NCBI RefSeq assembly: GCF_004570345.1
Contig: NZ_SPQM01000004.1
Location: forward strand, 32,823 to 96,822
DNA from: Blastococcus sp. CT_GayMR20
GTDB lineage: Bacteria; Actinomycetota; Actinomycetes; Mycobacteriales; Geodermatophilaceae
DNA: 64,000 bases
Reading direction: 5' to 3'
Part shown: positions 48,001-55,860 of the stretch, one piece after another
Position numbering within the stretch: the stretch's first letter is position 1
How the letters are laid out: every line of letters starts with the position of its first letter
Program-made: the position numbers and the translations under genes
Notes under the pieces: generated by a model
What the model saw: only the letters and a program-made list of their open reading frames with translations
The model's database searches: none
Told to the model about the DNA's origin: nothing

Positions 48001-48682
48001 TCCCACCAGCGAGCCGGCGCTGCCGTTCGCGGCTGCGGAGGCGGCGGTGGCGGTGGCCGCGGCGGGGGCAGACGGTGCCCTGCTACTTCCCGGCACTCAG
48101 GCCACGCTCGACGCAGTGCTCGAGGCGCTGCCGACGCACCGCACGGTGCACATCGCCTGTCATGGCCGCGCCGACCTCTTTCGACCGAGCGCGAGTGGAG
48201 TCGTGCTTCGCGATGACGCCATGCTCACCGTCGAACGGCTCGCCGGCATGGACCTCAGCGCCGTGCGTCTAGCTGTCCTGTCTGCGTGCGAGACCGGTGT
48301 CCCCGGCGCCGGGGCGCCCGACGAAGTCATCGCCCTGGGCTCGACGTTCTTCGCCGCCGGAGTAGATGGCGTCATCTCGTCCTTGTGGCAGGTTCCGGAT
48401 CTGTCGACCTTGATTCTCGTCACCCTGCTCTACGGTCAGCCGACACTCGGCCAGGACCCGGCTGCGGCACTCGCCGACGCCCAGGATCAGATGCGCGACG
48501 CCACGAATGTGGAGCTGCGCAACCGACTGCGGCGGATGCGCGCGGACGGGCGGGTGCCGGATGCAGCCCACCGCCTCCTGGACGCAGAGCTGAGCGCTCT
48601 GGAGCCCGACGGCCGCGACTTCGGGGGAACGGACGCGTGGGCCGGATTCGTGTTCACCGGTCACACGAGCACGGCCCTCTGA
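45086..48682 (+). CDS. Large helical-repeat CHAT-domain protease
   Basis: 1198 residues. Residues about 1-830 are almost wholly alpha-helical and Ala/Leu/Arg-rich with TPR-like units (for example VASLNLGMALLRLGDDGEAIEESIRLL). The C-terminal CHAT domain, a caspase relative, spans about 850-1198. Its catalytic dyad is His1026 in VHIACHGRADLF and Cys1068 in AVLSACETGV; PTGALAFLPVHAAR and GVDGVISSLWQVPD are also typical CHAT segments. There is no membrane helix. Such repeat-CHAT proteins are activated when the repeats bind a partner, as known for the type III-E CRISPR TPR-CHAT protease. No CRISPR genes are present here. ATG 45086 overlaps the hydrolase stop. Confidence 0.88.
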   Translation: MSAPLALSHPDLCVARDVTTWHDLPMLLSLSGAAAGLQAWATLDESSGDVAGADAHRSLAEALSSAAARGVEQAFATHARALREAAPADLAPGLAGIDTAFAGWLGGDAEALFQAEEAWITEAMSDRLERLPTALRLSLLSDGVALHDAALVERPDPQTLDHLIGLLEQVFAAFRSDDARPTHCRLHLDPRLSRFAGRLAVALRQRYDVFGQPADLQRAKTLLDGTLGLTHPSAPDFPAWKLEAAVLMGYEGPDSLEQVATQLSEVAAAEPPGTSLRVRALELRGRAAWTGHLASLQAPSPSWLDVATEAFQRALAEAEPVPPEVRAGLATALLARYIERGSLDDVVSATNTMIEPGAGSVAARLLDALEPEVSRRASDLVDLGVEALRRLTGDPEARAVAERLHGLAGAVVEPASGLEPDRRLDVRISLLRAAVALDDGPALSRRSNELAVALYERFVARGNRTDLDVALDAARTAVNQPGIDKLDRATAWSSVGALLLLYYETYGDLEALSAAVAASLDAVGESGEAPPEQRVRTLSNSIAALRMRAQRLPDGEDLATARRMAEEAVSLAVGTDPETLAAALSIRASVRDDLWKRSSDLADLEAAMLDWRQVLALDAPIQRGVASLNLGMALLRLGDDGEAIEESIRLLCVAVRHLERTLPNRVYAANQLAAAVQRRALRRGSESVRSSELRRAARWSARAVRWASNSSPEAQLRVAWDWGHRAAAVEDWESAATAYGAAIGALRDLVEGNRAVSAKENWLAEGFGVATRAAQALTRCGRAEEAVMALERARGLLLLDSLSRGSQSAALAGVGFEVVASAMTQPLLYLVPAPGDGLGLLIDPAGRNVTTVELAGLSEEAVGGRARALHMAATGASANPKAWQRTLDRIGAWLGEAISPAVAALPPGRLTVVPTGALAFLPVHAARTVAGEWSFVGKHVVEYAPTALSVVTARRQPTPAGPSTVLAIVDPHPTSEPALPFAAAEAAVAVAAAGADGALLLPGTQATLDAVLEALPTHRTVHIACHGRADLFRPSASGVVLRDDAMLTVERLAGMDLSAVRLAVLSACETGVPGAGAPDEVIALGSTFFAAGVDGVISSLWQVPDLSTLILVTLLYGQPTLGQDPAAALADAQDQMRDATNVELRNRLRRMRADGRVPDAAHRLLDAELSALEPDGRDFGGTDAWAGFVFTGHTSTAL

Positions 48683-48710
48683 CCGGCGGGCCGCGTGGCG
48701 TGAGTGTCGG

Positions 48711-50882
48711 TCAACCTGCCGGAGATGCAGGCGCCGCCGGGTCGCCCAGCAGCGACCTCTCCAGCTGCGGAGCCAGCTTCCGGGAGTACTGCGGGGTCAG
48801 GTGCACACCCTCGCTGAACACCGGGGTGCTCCCCACGACCGCCGGGCAGGTGTTCCGGAAGCAGAACCACGGCGTCGGGTCCACGTACGTGGCTCCGGCG
48901 GCCTCGGCTCCCGCCTTCTCCACGCGGATGTGGCGGCGCGACTCCTCCGAGGGCGGGCCGTTGCAGTCGCTGGGGTCGCTGATGGCGGTGACGCACTCCT
49001 GCAGGCTCTTGCCACTGGGCGGCATGCCCAGGACGACGACCTTGGCCCCCGTGGCCGTGATCTGCCCGGCGACCTCTTCCAGGCCGTCGCCCCAGGTGGA
49101 GTAGACGTCGGCGTCCTCGTCGAGGAGCTGGGCGCCGTAGGAGTTGCTCAGGATCACCATGTCGGGCCGGAGCTCGGCGATCCGCTGCAGCGCCCACGTC
49201 CGGTGCTCGGTGCACTCCGGATAGGCCGAGCTGCTCGTGCCGTGCTTCACCTCGGCGGCGATGTTCGGGCACTCCTCGAACGTGAGCGGCTGGATAGACC
49301 ACCCCTTCGGCTCCATCGCCTCCCGGAGTCCGGGCAGCCAGCTGATCGCGACGGAGTCGCCGAGCAGCACGGCGGTGCTCGCGGCGTCCGCCGGACCGTA
49401 GCGGCACTCGTCCTCGCGCGAGGGCGTGACGTTCAGGCACTCGTCGTCGACCCACTCCGGCGCCCGGGCGCCGGACAGCCGCTCGAGCGGCGGGTCGAGG
49501 GTCGGCCAGGTGGCCGCCCCGATCGACTGGCGGATCTCGGTGATCAGCGGGTCCTCGGCCGGTTCGTCGCTCGAGTCGCCGGCGGGCGAGACCTCGACGG
49601 CGAGCTCGGCGGCGGCGACCTGCTGGGGGCTGAGCTGACCCGGGGGGAACAGCACGCCGAGGGCGATCGCCGGCACGCCGACGGCCAGCAGCGTCCCGAA
49701 GGCCACCGCCCGGGCCCGGCGGAACACCCGATCCGAACCTCGGATCGGCGTGTCACGTTCCTTGCCGAGCAGCCATCCCGAGTGCAGGACCGGCTGCTCG
49801 ATGACGTAGTAGGAGACGCTCGCCAGGAACAGGGCGCCGCCGATCGCCGCCGGGTAGTAGAGGGCCGGGGAGTCGGCGAAGAGGTCCCGGAGGATCACCA
49901 CGACCGGCCAGTGCCACAGGTACAGCGAGTAGGAGATGCGGCCGAGGTACCGCATCACGCCGCTGCCGAGGGCCCACGTCGTCCCCGGGCCCTGTCGCAC
50001 GTGGCCGAAGGCGATGATCAGGGCGGTGGACAGGACGGGGAGCGCGGCCGCCCAGCCCGGGAACGGCGTGGCCACGTCGATGACGAATGCCGAGGCGATG
50101 ACACCGGCCAGCCCGACCCAGGCCCCGACCACCTGCAGTGCGTGCGGGAGCCGGTGCAGCCGGGCCGCGGCCAGGGCCACGGCCGCGCCCACGGCGAGCT
50201 CCCACGCCCGGGCGAACGTGGAGAAGTACGCCGTGGTGGCGGAGACGTCCGTGGCGTACACCGACCAGGCGAACGAGGCCGCGGCCGCGACGAGCACCAC
50301 CCCGCCCAGCAGCCGCACCGCCGATCGCCGACGTCGGGCGGCCACGGCGAACACGGCGAGGATGAGCAGCGGCCAGACGAGGTAGAACTGCTCCTCGACC
50401 GCCAGCGACCAGAAGTGCTGGACCGGAGAGGGCGGTGACGTGGTCTGGAAGTAGTCGGTGCCCACCTGCGCGAAGCGGATGTTCGCCCCGAACAGCAGGG
50501 CCCAGATCGAGTCCTTGGTGGCCTGGAGCGCGCGGAAGTCCAGGAACAGCGTCCACATCGCCAGGTTCGTGACGACCAGGGTGGCGACGGCCGCCGGCAT
50601 CAGGCGTCGGGCGCGGCGCCGGTAGAAGTCGCGGAAGGAGATCCCGCCGGTCTTGCGTCGCTCGCGCACGAGCAGACCGGTGATCAGGAAGCCGGAGATG
50701 ACGAAGAAGACGTCGACGCCGATGAAGCCCCCGGCGGGCCAGCCGAGCACGTGGTCGAGGAGCACCAGGCCGACCGCGACAGCCCGCAGACCCTCGATGT
50801 CGCGCCGGAAGTGGCTCGGCCGCCGGGTGGCGGCAGCGTCCTGAGGACGCGCCTGCGAGTCGGCGGCAGTCTTGGTTGTCAC
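48711..50882 (-). CDS. OafA/YrhL-type acyltransferase with SGNH domain
   Basis: 723 residues. Residues about 25-390 form the ten-helix acyltransferase-3 domain: FRRDIEGLRAVAVGLVLLDH with the catalytic His, FIGVDVFFVISGFLITGLL, FYRRRARRLMPA and SLAVEEQFYLVWPLL. The C-terminal external SGNH domain has LLGDSVAISW (Ser), VLGMPPSGKS and EGVHLTPQYSRKL (His). Such proteins O-acetylate surface polysaccharide or peptidoglycan. GTG 50882 with upstream GGGGAGAAG is the start. It is convergent with the CHAT gene and could decorate the polymer made by the cluster. Confidence 0.9.
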   Translation of the reverse strand: MTTKTAADSQARPQDAAATRRPSHFRRDIEGLRAVAVGLVLLDHVLGWPAGGFIGVDVFFVISGFLITGLLVRERRKTGGISFRDFYRRRARRLMPAAVATLVVTNLAMWTLFLDFRALQATKDSIWALLFGANIRFAQVGTDYFQTTSPPSPVQHFWSLAVEEQFYLVWPLLILAVFAVAARRRRSAVRLLGGVVLVAAAASFAWSVYATDVSATTAYFSTFARAWELAVGAAVALAAARLHRLPHALQVVGAWVGLAGVIASAFVIDVATPFPGWAAALPVLSTALIIAFGHVRQGPGTTWALGSGVMRYLGRISYSLYLWHWPVVVILRDLFADSPALYYPAAIGGALFLASVSYYVIEQPVLHSGWLLGKERDTPIRGSDRVFRRARAVAFGTLLAVGVPAIALGVLFPPGQLSPQQVAAAELAVEVSPAGDSSDEPAEDPLITEIRQSIGAATWPTLDPPLERLSGARAPEWVDDECLNVTPSREDECRYGPADAASTAVLLGDSVAISWLPGLREAMEPKGWSIQPLTFEECPNIAAEVKHGTSSSAYPECTEHRTWALQRIAELRPDMVILSNSYGAQLLDEDADVYSTWGDGLEEVAGQITATGAKVVVLGMPPSGKSLQECVTAISDPSDCNGPPSEESRRHIRVEKAGAEAAGATYVDPTPWFCFRNTCPAVVGSTPVFSEGVHLTPQYSRKLAPQLERSLLGDPAAPASPAG

Positions 50883-51095
50883 GCTTCTCCCCGTAGATGA
50901 CCTCGCGCTCGCCCGGACCAGACCGGTCCGTCAGCTGCGCGTCAGCGGGGCGGCCGTAGACGACTCGGTGCCGATACTGGGTCGTTCCTGCTGTGAGCAG
51001 GGATCTTCGTCGTCGGACGACGTCCTTGTCGTCACTCGTAGGGGGGTGGGCCGGCCCGACGGCGGCGCGGAGGCCGGTGCAGCCGAGCGGGACAG

Positions 51096-52145
51096 CTACG
51101 CGCGGGTCCAGGCGAGCAGATCGTCGGCGGTCCGGCTGTTGACGACCCGCTCGACCGGCACCCCGGTCTCGATCGCACGCTCGACGCCGTTGTACTGCCA
51201 GTCCAGCTGACCGGGGGCGTGCGCGTCGGTGTCGATGGCGAACTCGCAGCCGAGGTCGACGGCGAGGGACAGCAGCCGCTTCGGCGGATCGAGGCGCTCG
51301 GGGCGGGAGTTGATCTCGACGGCGGTGCCGAACTCGATGCAGGCGCTGAACACGGCCTCGGCGTCGAACTGACTCTCCGGCCGGGGCTTCTGCGTGCCGT
51401 CGCGCTGCCGCCGTCCGATGACCAGCCGGCCGGTGCAGTGCCCGAGGACGTCGGTGTGCGGGTTCGCGACCGCGGTGAGCATCCGCGCGGTCATGCTCTT
51501 CGCGTCCGCGCGCAGGTCGGAGTGCACGCTCGCGACGACGACGTCCAGGCGGCCGAGCAGCTCGTCGGTCTGGTCGAGGCTGCCGTCGACGTTGATGTCG
51601 ACCTCGATGCCGGTGAGGATCCGGAACGGGGCGAGCTCCTCGTTGAGGGCGGCCACGACGTCGAGCTGCTTCTCCAGCCGCTCGGGGGAGAGCCCGTTCG
51701 CGACGGTCAGCCGCGGGGAGTGGTCGGTGAGCGCCAGGTACTCGTGACCCAGCGCCATCGCGGCCTCGGCCATCTCGCGGATCGGGCTGCCGCCGTCGGA
51801 CCAGTCCGAGTGCGTGTGCAGGTCGCCGCGCAGGGCGGCCCGGAACTCCGCGACGTCGTCCGCCATCGGGACGAGTTCGGCGTGCGCCTCCTCCAGCTTC
51901 GCGAGGTACTCGGGCACCTGGCCCTTGTGCGCCTGGACGACGACGGCCGCCGTCTTCGGGCCGACGCCCTTGAGGTCTTTGAGCGTGTTCGTGCGGATCT
52001 TCAGGTCGAGCTGGTCGTCGCTCATGCCGTCGACCACCGCGGCGGCCGTGCGGAACGCCGAGACGCGGTAGCTGGGCTCGCGGGCGCGCTCCAGGAGGAA
52101 GGCGATCCTCCGGAGCGCGGCCGCGGGCGGGAGCGGAGTGCTCAG
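51096..52145 (-). CDS. PHP-domain phosphoesterase with Pol X-like helix-hairpin-helix
   Basis: About 349 residues. The N-terminal helical region (RRIAFLLERAREPSYRVSAF) and hairpin KDLKGVGPKTAAVVVQ resemble the DNA-binding part of family X polymerases. The PHP domain has metal ligands GDLHTHSDWSDGG, ALTDHSPR, SVHSDL, LGHCTGR and DTDAHAP. Members hydrolyse phosphoesters such as DNA 3' ends or histidinol-phosphate-like substrates. The conserved N terminus begins right at the DoxX-like stop; the only start there is CTG 52145, overlapping that stop. No ATG, GTG or TTG lies close by in frame, so either a CTG start or a longer N terminus is used. Confidence 0.8.
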   Translation of the reverse strand: MSTPLPPAAALRRIAFLLERAREPSYRVSAFRTAAAVVDGMSDDQLDLKIRTNTLKDLKGVGPKTAAVVVQAHKGQVPEYLAKLEEAHAELVPMADDVAEFRAALRGDLHTHSDWSDGGSPIREMAEAAMALGHEYLALTDHSPRLTVANGLSPERLEKQLDVVAALNEELAPFRILTGIEVDINVDGSLDQTDELLGRLDVVVASVHSDLRADAKSMTARMLTAVANPHTDVLGHCTGRLVIGRRQRDGTQKPRPESQFDAEAVFSACIEFGTAVEINSRPERLDPPKRLLSLAVDLGCEFAIDTDAHAPGQLDWQYNGVERAIETGVPVERVVNSRTADDLLAWTRA

Positions 52146-52690
52146 CTCTTGGCCTTCTTCGCCCGCTTCTGGGCCTTCTTCTGGGCCTTGGCTGCGCGCT
52201 GCTGCGCCTTCTCGAAGCTCTTCTCGGTCGAGCTGGCCGCCTTCTTGGCCGCCCGGCGGGCGCGATAGCCGACCGACGGCTTGCCCTCGGTGTCGACGGC
52301 GGCGAGCAGCAGACCACCGAGCAGGCCGGCGTTCTTCAGGAAGTTCGAGATCTGCCCGAAGCGCTCGGTCGGGTCGGTGTGCTCCCAGAAGCGGTGCCCG
52401 GCGAGCGTCGTCGGCACGACCGAGGCCGACAGGACCAGCGCGGTCAGCCGGGGCAGCTTGCCGAGCCCGAAGAGGGCGCCGGCGGCGACCTTGACGGCGG
52501 CGTCGGCCTGCACCCACTGCTGGACGTCGCGGGGCACCTGGACGGGCAGCTGCTTGTCGGCCGTCTCGGCGATCTTCTCCACGACCGGGCGCGCGCCCGG
52601 GACGCGGTCCTGCGGCTTGCGCAGGGTGCTGATCCCGCCGTAGACGAAGGGGGCGGCGAGCAACGGCCGGGCGATCCGGCGGACCAGCAT
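52142..52690 (-). CDS. DoxX-family membrane protein
   Basis: 182 residues. Starts MLVRRIARPLLAAPFVYGGISTLRKP, typical of actinobacterial DoxX proteins, with four predicted hydrophobic segments including AAVKVAAGALFGLGKLPRLTALVLS and FLKNAGLLGGLLLAA. The C-terminal 45 residues are extremely Lys/Ala-rich (AAKAQKKAQKRAKKAKS) and probably cytoplasmic. DoxX proteins are linked to thiol stress in mycobacteria; the function here is unknown. RBS AGAGG precedes ATG 52690. It overlaps the PHP gene. Confidence 0.85.
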   Translation of the reverse strand: MLVRRIARPLLAAPFVYGGISTLRKPQDRVPGARPVVEKIAETADKQLPVQVPRDVQQWVQADAAVKVAAGALFGLGKLPRLTALVLSASVVPTTLAGHRFWEHTDPTERFGQISNFLKNAGLLGGLLLAAVDTEGKPSVGYRARRAAKKAASSTEKSFEKAQQRAAKAQKKAQKRAKKAKS

Positions 52691-52805
52691 GGTGACCTCT
52701 TTCCCTCGATGACCTGGCGTGCATCGGACGTGCACTGCCCGGACGACCGCCCGGGCAATCCCTGCGACGACCGTAGCCACCTGCGCGGACGCTCGCCCGG
52801 CAGAG

Positions 52806-54311
52806 TCAGTAGGCGCCCTCCCCGCGGAGCACGGCGCCCACGGTCCGCCACAGGATCATCAGGTCGAGGAGCAGCGACCAGTTCTCCACGTAGTGGACGT
52901 CGAGACGGACCGACTCGTCCCAGGAGAGGTTCGAGCGGCCGCTCACCTGCCACAGGCCGGTCAGGCCCGGCTTGACGAGGAGGCGCCGGCGCATGTCGAC
53001 GCCGTAGCTCGCCACCTCCGTCGGCAGGGGCGGACGAGGGCCGACCAGCGACATGTCGCCCTTCAGCACGTTGAACAGCTGCGGCAGCTCGTCCAGGGAG
53101 TAGCGCCGGAGGATCTTGCCGGCGCGGGTCACCCGCGGGTCGCGGACCAGCTTGAACAGCACCCCGTTGCCGTCGCTCATCGGCGCCAGCCGGTCGAGCA
53201 CGCGATCGGCACCGACCTCCATGCTGCGGAACTTCACCATCGGGAAGAGCCGCCCGTCGCGGCCCACTCGCTGCTGCTTGAAGAAGACCGGTCCCGGGCT
53301 CTCGAGCTTCACGGCCAGGGCGCTCGCGACCAGGACCGGGGCCAGCAGGAGGAGCAGCACCGCCGCGCCCGTGCGGTCGAACGTCGACTTGACCAGGCGG
53401 CGGGCTCCCCGCAGCTCGGGCCGTTCCATCTGCAGCAGGGACAACCCGCAAACCGGCCGGATCCGGAACCGCGGTCCGACCAGCTCGGTCGCCGCGGGGG
53501 CGAGCAGGAGATTGGCCCGGTCCTTCTCCAGCTCCCAGCCCAGGTGGCGCAGCGCCGCGCCGTCCAGTTCGGGGGAGGGCTGGACCGCCACCGTGTCCAC
53601 GCCGAACCGCCGGACGACGTCGGCGACGTCGTCCGGCCCTCCCAGTACCGGGAGTCCGTCGAACGACCGACTGCCCGCCCCCGTGGCGGGCAGGCAGCAG
53701 CCGACGACCCGGTAGCCGTAGTGGGACTCACGCCGCAGTTGCTCGTGCAGCGCCGCGATGCCCTCGGGCCGGCCGACGAGGAGCGTGGTCTGCAGGAACC
53801 GCCCCTTCGCCCGCTGCCGGCGCAGTCGTTCCCGCTGCAGCCCGCGGTGCACCAGGGTCAGCGCGGTCGCCAGCGGCAGCGCGACGAGGACGAAGCCGCG
53901 GGACAGCTCGAGGACCGCAGCCCACGAGACCAGGGCGATGCCGCCCAGGAGCAGGAGGGCCGCGACGATGACCCGGCGGAACTCCTCCATCCCCTCCCAC
54001 AGGAACTTCTCCTCGTAGCAGCGCAGGAGGAGCAGGGCGAGGAGCCAGACACCCGGGAGCGCGACGGTGAGGATGAGGGTCGCGGGCGCCGTCCAGGCCT
54101 CCGGTGGCCCGAAGCGGACCAGGTAGGCCGCCGCGATGGCCACCAAGGCGCAGCCGAGGTCGAAGAGGACGAGGCGGCTCACGTAGGCGTCGCGCCACGC
54201 GTGCCGTTCGAGTGCCCCGGCACCGCGCGCCGCGCGGCTGACGGCGGACGTGGCGTCCGCCACCGCTCTCAGCGGGAGCAGGCTGTCCTGCGAGAAGTTG
54301 GCTGAACTCAT
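52806..54311 (-). CDS. Polyprenyl glycosylphosphotransferase (WbaP/CpsE type)
   Basis: 501 residues. Four N-terminal membrane helices (from DLGCALVAIAAAYLVRFG), a central CoA-binding-like domain (TTLLVGRPEG) and a fifth helix lead into the C-terminal phosphoglycosyl transferase: FFKQQRVGRDGRLFPMVKFRSM, SLDELPQLFNVLKGDMSLVGPRPP, KPGLTGLWQVSGRS. It transfers a hexose-1-phosphate to undecaprenyl phosphate. With the short PglC-like enzyme at 22668, the cell can start two different lipid-linked glycans; this one may serve the glucuronate/rhamnose polymer implied by ugd and rmlBD. Confidence 0.92.
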   Translation of the reverse strand: MSSANFSQDSLLPLRAVADATSAVSRAARGAGALERHAWRDAYVSRLVLFDLGCALVAIAAAYLVRFGPPEAWTAPATLILTVALPGVWLLALLLLRCYEEKFLWEGMEEFRRVIVAALLLLGGIALVSWAAVLELSRGFVLVALPLATALTLVHRGLQRERLRRQRAKGRFLQTTLLVGRPEGIAALHEQLRRESHYGYRVVGCCLPATGAGSRSFDGLPVLGGPDDVADVVRRFGVDTVAVQPSPELDGAALRHLGWELEKDRANLLLAPAATELVGPRFRIRPVCGLSLLQMERPELRGARRLVKSTFDRTGAAVLLLLLAPVLVASALAVKLESPGPVFFKQQRVGRDGRLFPMVKFRSMEVGADRVLDRLAPMSDGNGVLFKLVRDPRVTRAGKILRRYSLDELPQLFNVLKGDMSLVGPRPPLPTEVASYGVDMRRRLLVKPGLTGLWQVSGRSNLSWDESVRLDVHYVENWSLLLDLMILWRTVGAVLRGEGAY

Positions 54312-54449
54312 CTGAGTGTTCCTCGACGTGCATGCGCTGGGGGTCCGCGAGCGCGGGGGTGCAAGGGGAGAAGGACGCCGTGGTGAGGCGGCCCGTGGCC
54401 GAGGGGAGCGGCAGGGGATGCCGACGCGCGAGGGCGCCGGTCACCGCCG

Positions 54450-55742
54450 TCAGTCGGGGCGCACTCCCGGGTCGTCGGAGCCGCCGACGACCGCTCCTGC
54501 GACACCCTTGCTCGTGCCGACGGATGCCTGCGCATCCGCGATCACGGATCCGCCGTCCACGACGGCGTAGGTGACGTCGACGTGCTCGCTGTGGCCGTTG
54601 CCGCACCCGGTCGTGCCCGCGGACGCCGAGGCCGAGGCGGCGGACGCCGGTGCCGGGGCGGGTGCCGGCAGGTTCACCGGGGACAGCGGGACGGAGGACC
54701 CGACCGGTGTGCCGCTGGGCGCGACGGTCGCCACGGGCTCGACGGTCCCGGTGCTGGTCGAGGTGCTCCCGGCGGCCGAGGCTGTCGGGGAGACCGATGC
54801 TCTCGTCAGGAGGCCGACGAATTCCTCGGCGGCCGGCTGCCCGATGTTGCACACGTCGGACGGGGACGGCATCTCCGGTCCGACGACCGGGACCGCGGGC
54901 GGGGTGGACACCGCTGGCACCGTCGGGGCGACCGTCTCCGCGGGGGTCGCCGTCTCCGCGGGGGCTGCCGTCTCCGCGGGGGTTGCCGTCTCGGCGACCG
55001 CAGCAGCCCCCGCCACTGCTGGGGCGGCCTGCTCCGTGACCGCCGCGTCGGCTGTCGGATCGACAGTGGGTGTGCTCCCGGTGACGGTGCCCGCAGGGGG
55101 AGTGACCGTGTCCGCTGCGGGGGCGATCACGCCGGTTCCGTCGTCCTCCGCGGGGGGGTCCGCCGGCTTCTTCTGGCCTGCGGGCACCGCCGGGGGGTCC
55201 GTCGTTCCGCCGGTCTCGGGCGCGGGCTGCGGTGCCGGAGGCAGCGCAGGCGGCGGTGGCTGCTCCGGGGCCTCGACCGGGACCTCGGGAGGTGCGACCG
55301 GCTCGGTGTCGTTCGGGGCCGGGTCGGACAGGGGCGGCTGGGGCCGGGGCTCGGGCTGCGGCTGGGGCTGGTCGGGTGTGCCGCACTGCGGGGCGGGCTT
55401 CCCCGGGGGCCCGTCCACGGGGGGAGATCCGTGCCCGGGCGCCGGGTCGGCGGCGGGCGGTTGGTCGAACGGCGGTGGGGTGTGGCTGTCGCAGGCCTGC
55501 GCGACCGGCTCGTCGGCGTGGGCCGGTGCGTCCCAGGTGGCGAGCAGTGCCCACACGCCGAGCAGCAGGGCGGCGACGAGCAGGGCCCGCCGGTGCCAGG
55601 TGGGAGAAGTACCGGGGCCCCAGCCAGCGAGAGGCGTGACCGGCCGGGTTGCTCGACCGGGCGCCTGCTCCGTGCTGGCGTGGACGGACACGTTCCCCCC
55701 GAGGGCTTCAGGAAGTCGGACCCTGACCGTCGCGGAGGCCAT
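54450..55742 (-). CDS. Secreted Pro/Ala/Thr-rich protein
   Basis: About 430 residues from ATG 55742 (ATG 55793 would add 17). A membrane or signal helix near residue 55-75 (RRALLVAALLLGVWALLATW) ends at APAHADEP, a plausible signal-peptidase site. The rest is low-complexity: Pro/Gln/Pro repeats (PDQPQPQPEPRPQPP), then Thr/Pro/Ala repeats (ETATPAETAAPAETATPAE). A cysteine occurs near the middle (SDVCNIGQPAAEEFVGLL) and another near the C terminus (TTGCGNGHSEH). No domain is recognised. A wall-spanning structural role is possible. Confidence 0.7.
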   Translation of the reverse strand: MASATVRVRLPEALGGNVSVHASTEQAPGRATRPVTPLAGWGPGTSPTWHRRALLVAALLLGVWALLATWDAPAHADEPVAQACDSHTPPPFDQPPAADPAPGHGSPPVDGPPGKPAPQCGTPDQPQPQPEPRPQPPLSDPAPNDTEPVAPPEVPVEAPEQPPPPALPPAPQPAPETGGTTDPPAVPAGQKKPADPPAEDDGTGVIAPAADTVTPPAGTVTGSTPTVDPTADAAVTEQAAPAVAGAAAVAETATPAETAAPAETATPAETVAPTVPAVSTPPAVPVVGPEMPSPSDVCNIGQPAAEEFVGLLTRASVSPTASAAGSTSTSTGTVEPVATVAPSGTPVGSSVPLSPVNLPAPAPAPASAASASASAGTTGCGNGHSEHVDVTYAVVDGGSVIADAQASVGTSKGVAGAVVGGSDDPGVRPD

Positions 55743-55860
55743 CGACAAGACCTGTTGTCCCTGCCAACCGACCGCCACGACGCAGCGCGGCAAGGCCTCA
55801 CCGTCCGTGACCTGAACGGTCGATTGCGTGCCGAAATCCCACCCGTGTGGCAGGCGGCGT

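Noticed and set aside
42583..48682. Assignment of the caspase/CHAT unit to type III-E CRISPR or gasdermin defence
   Set aside because: No gRAMP effector, CRISPR array, sigma-related target genes or small gasdermin-like gene lies within reach; the similarity is at domain level only.
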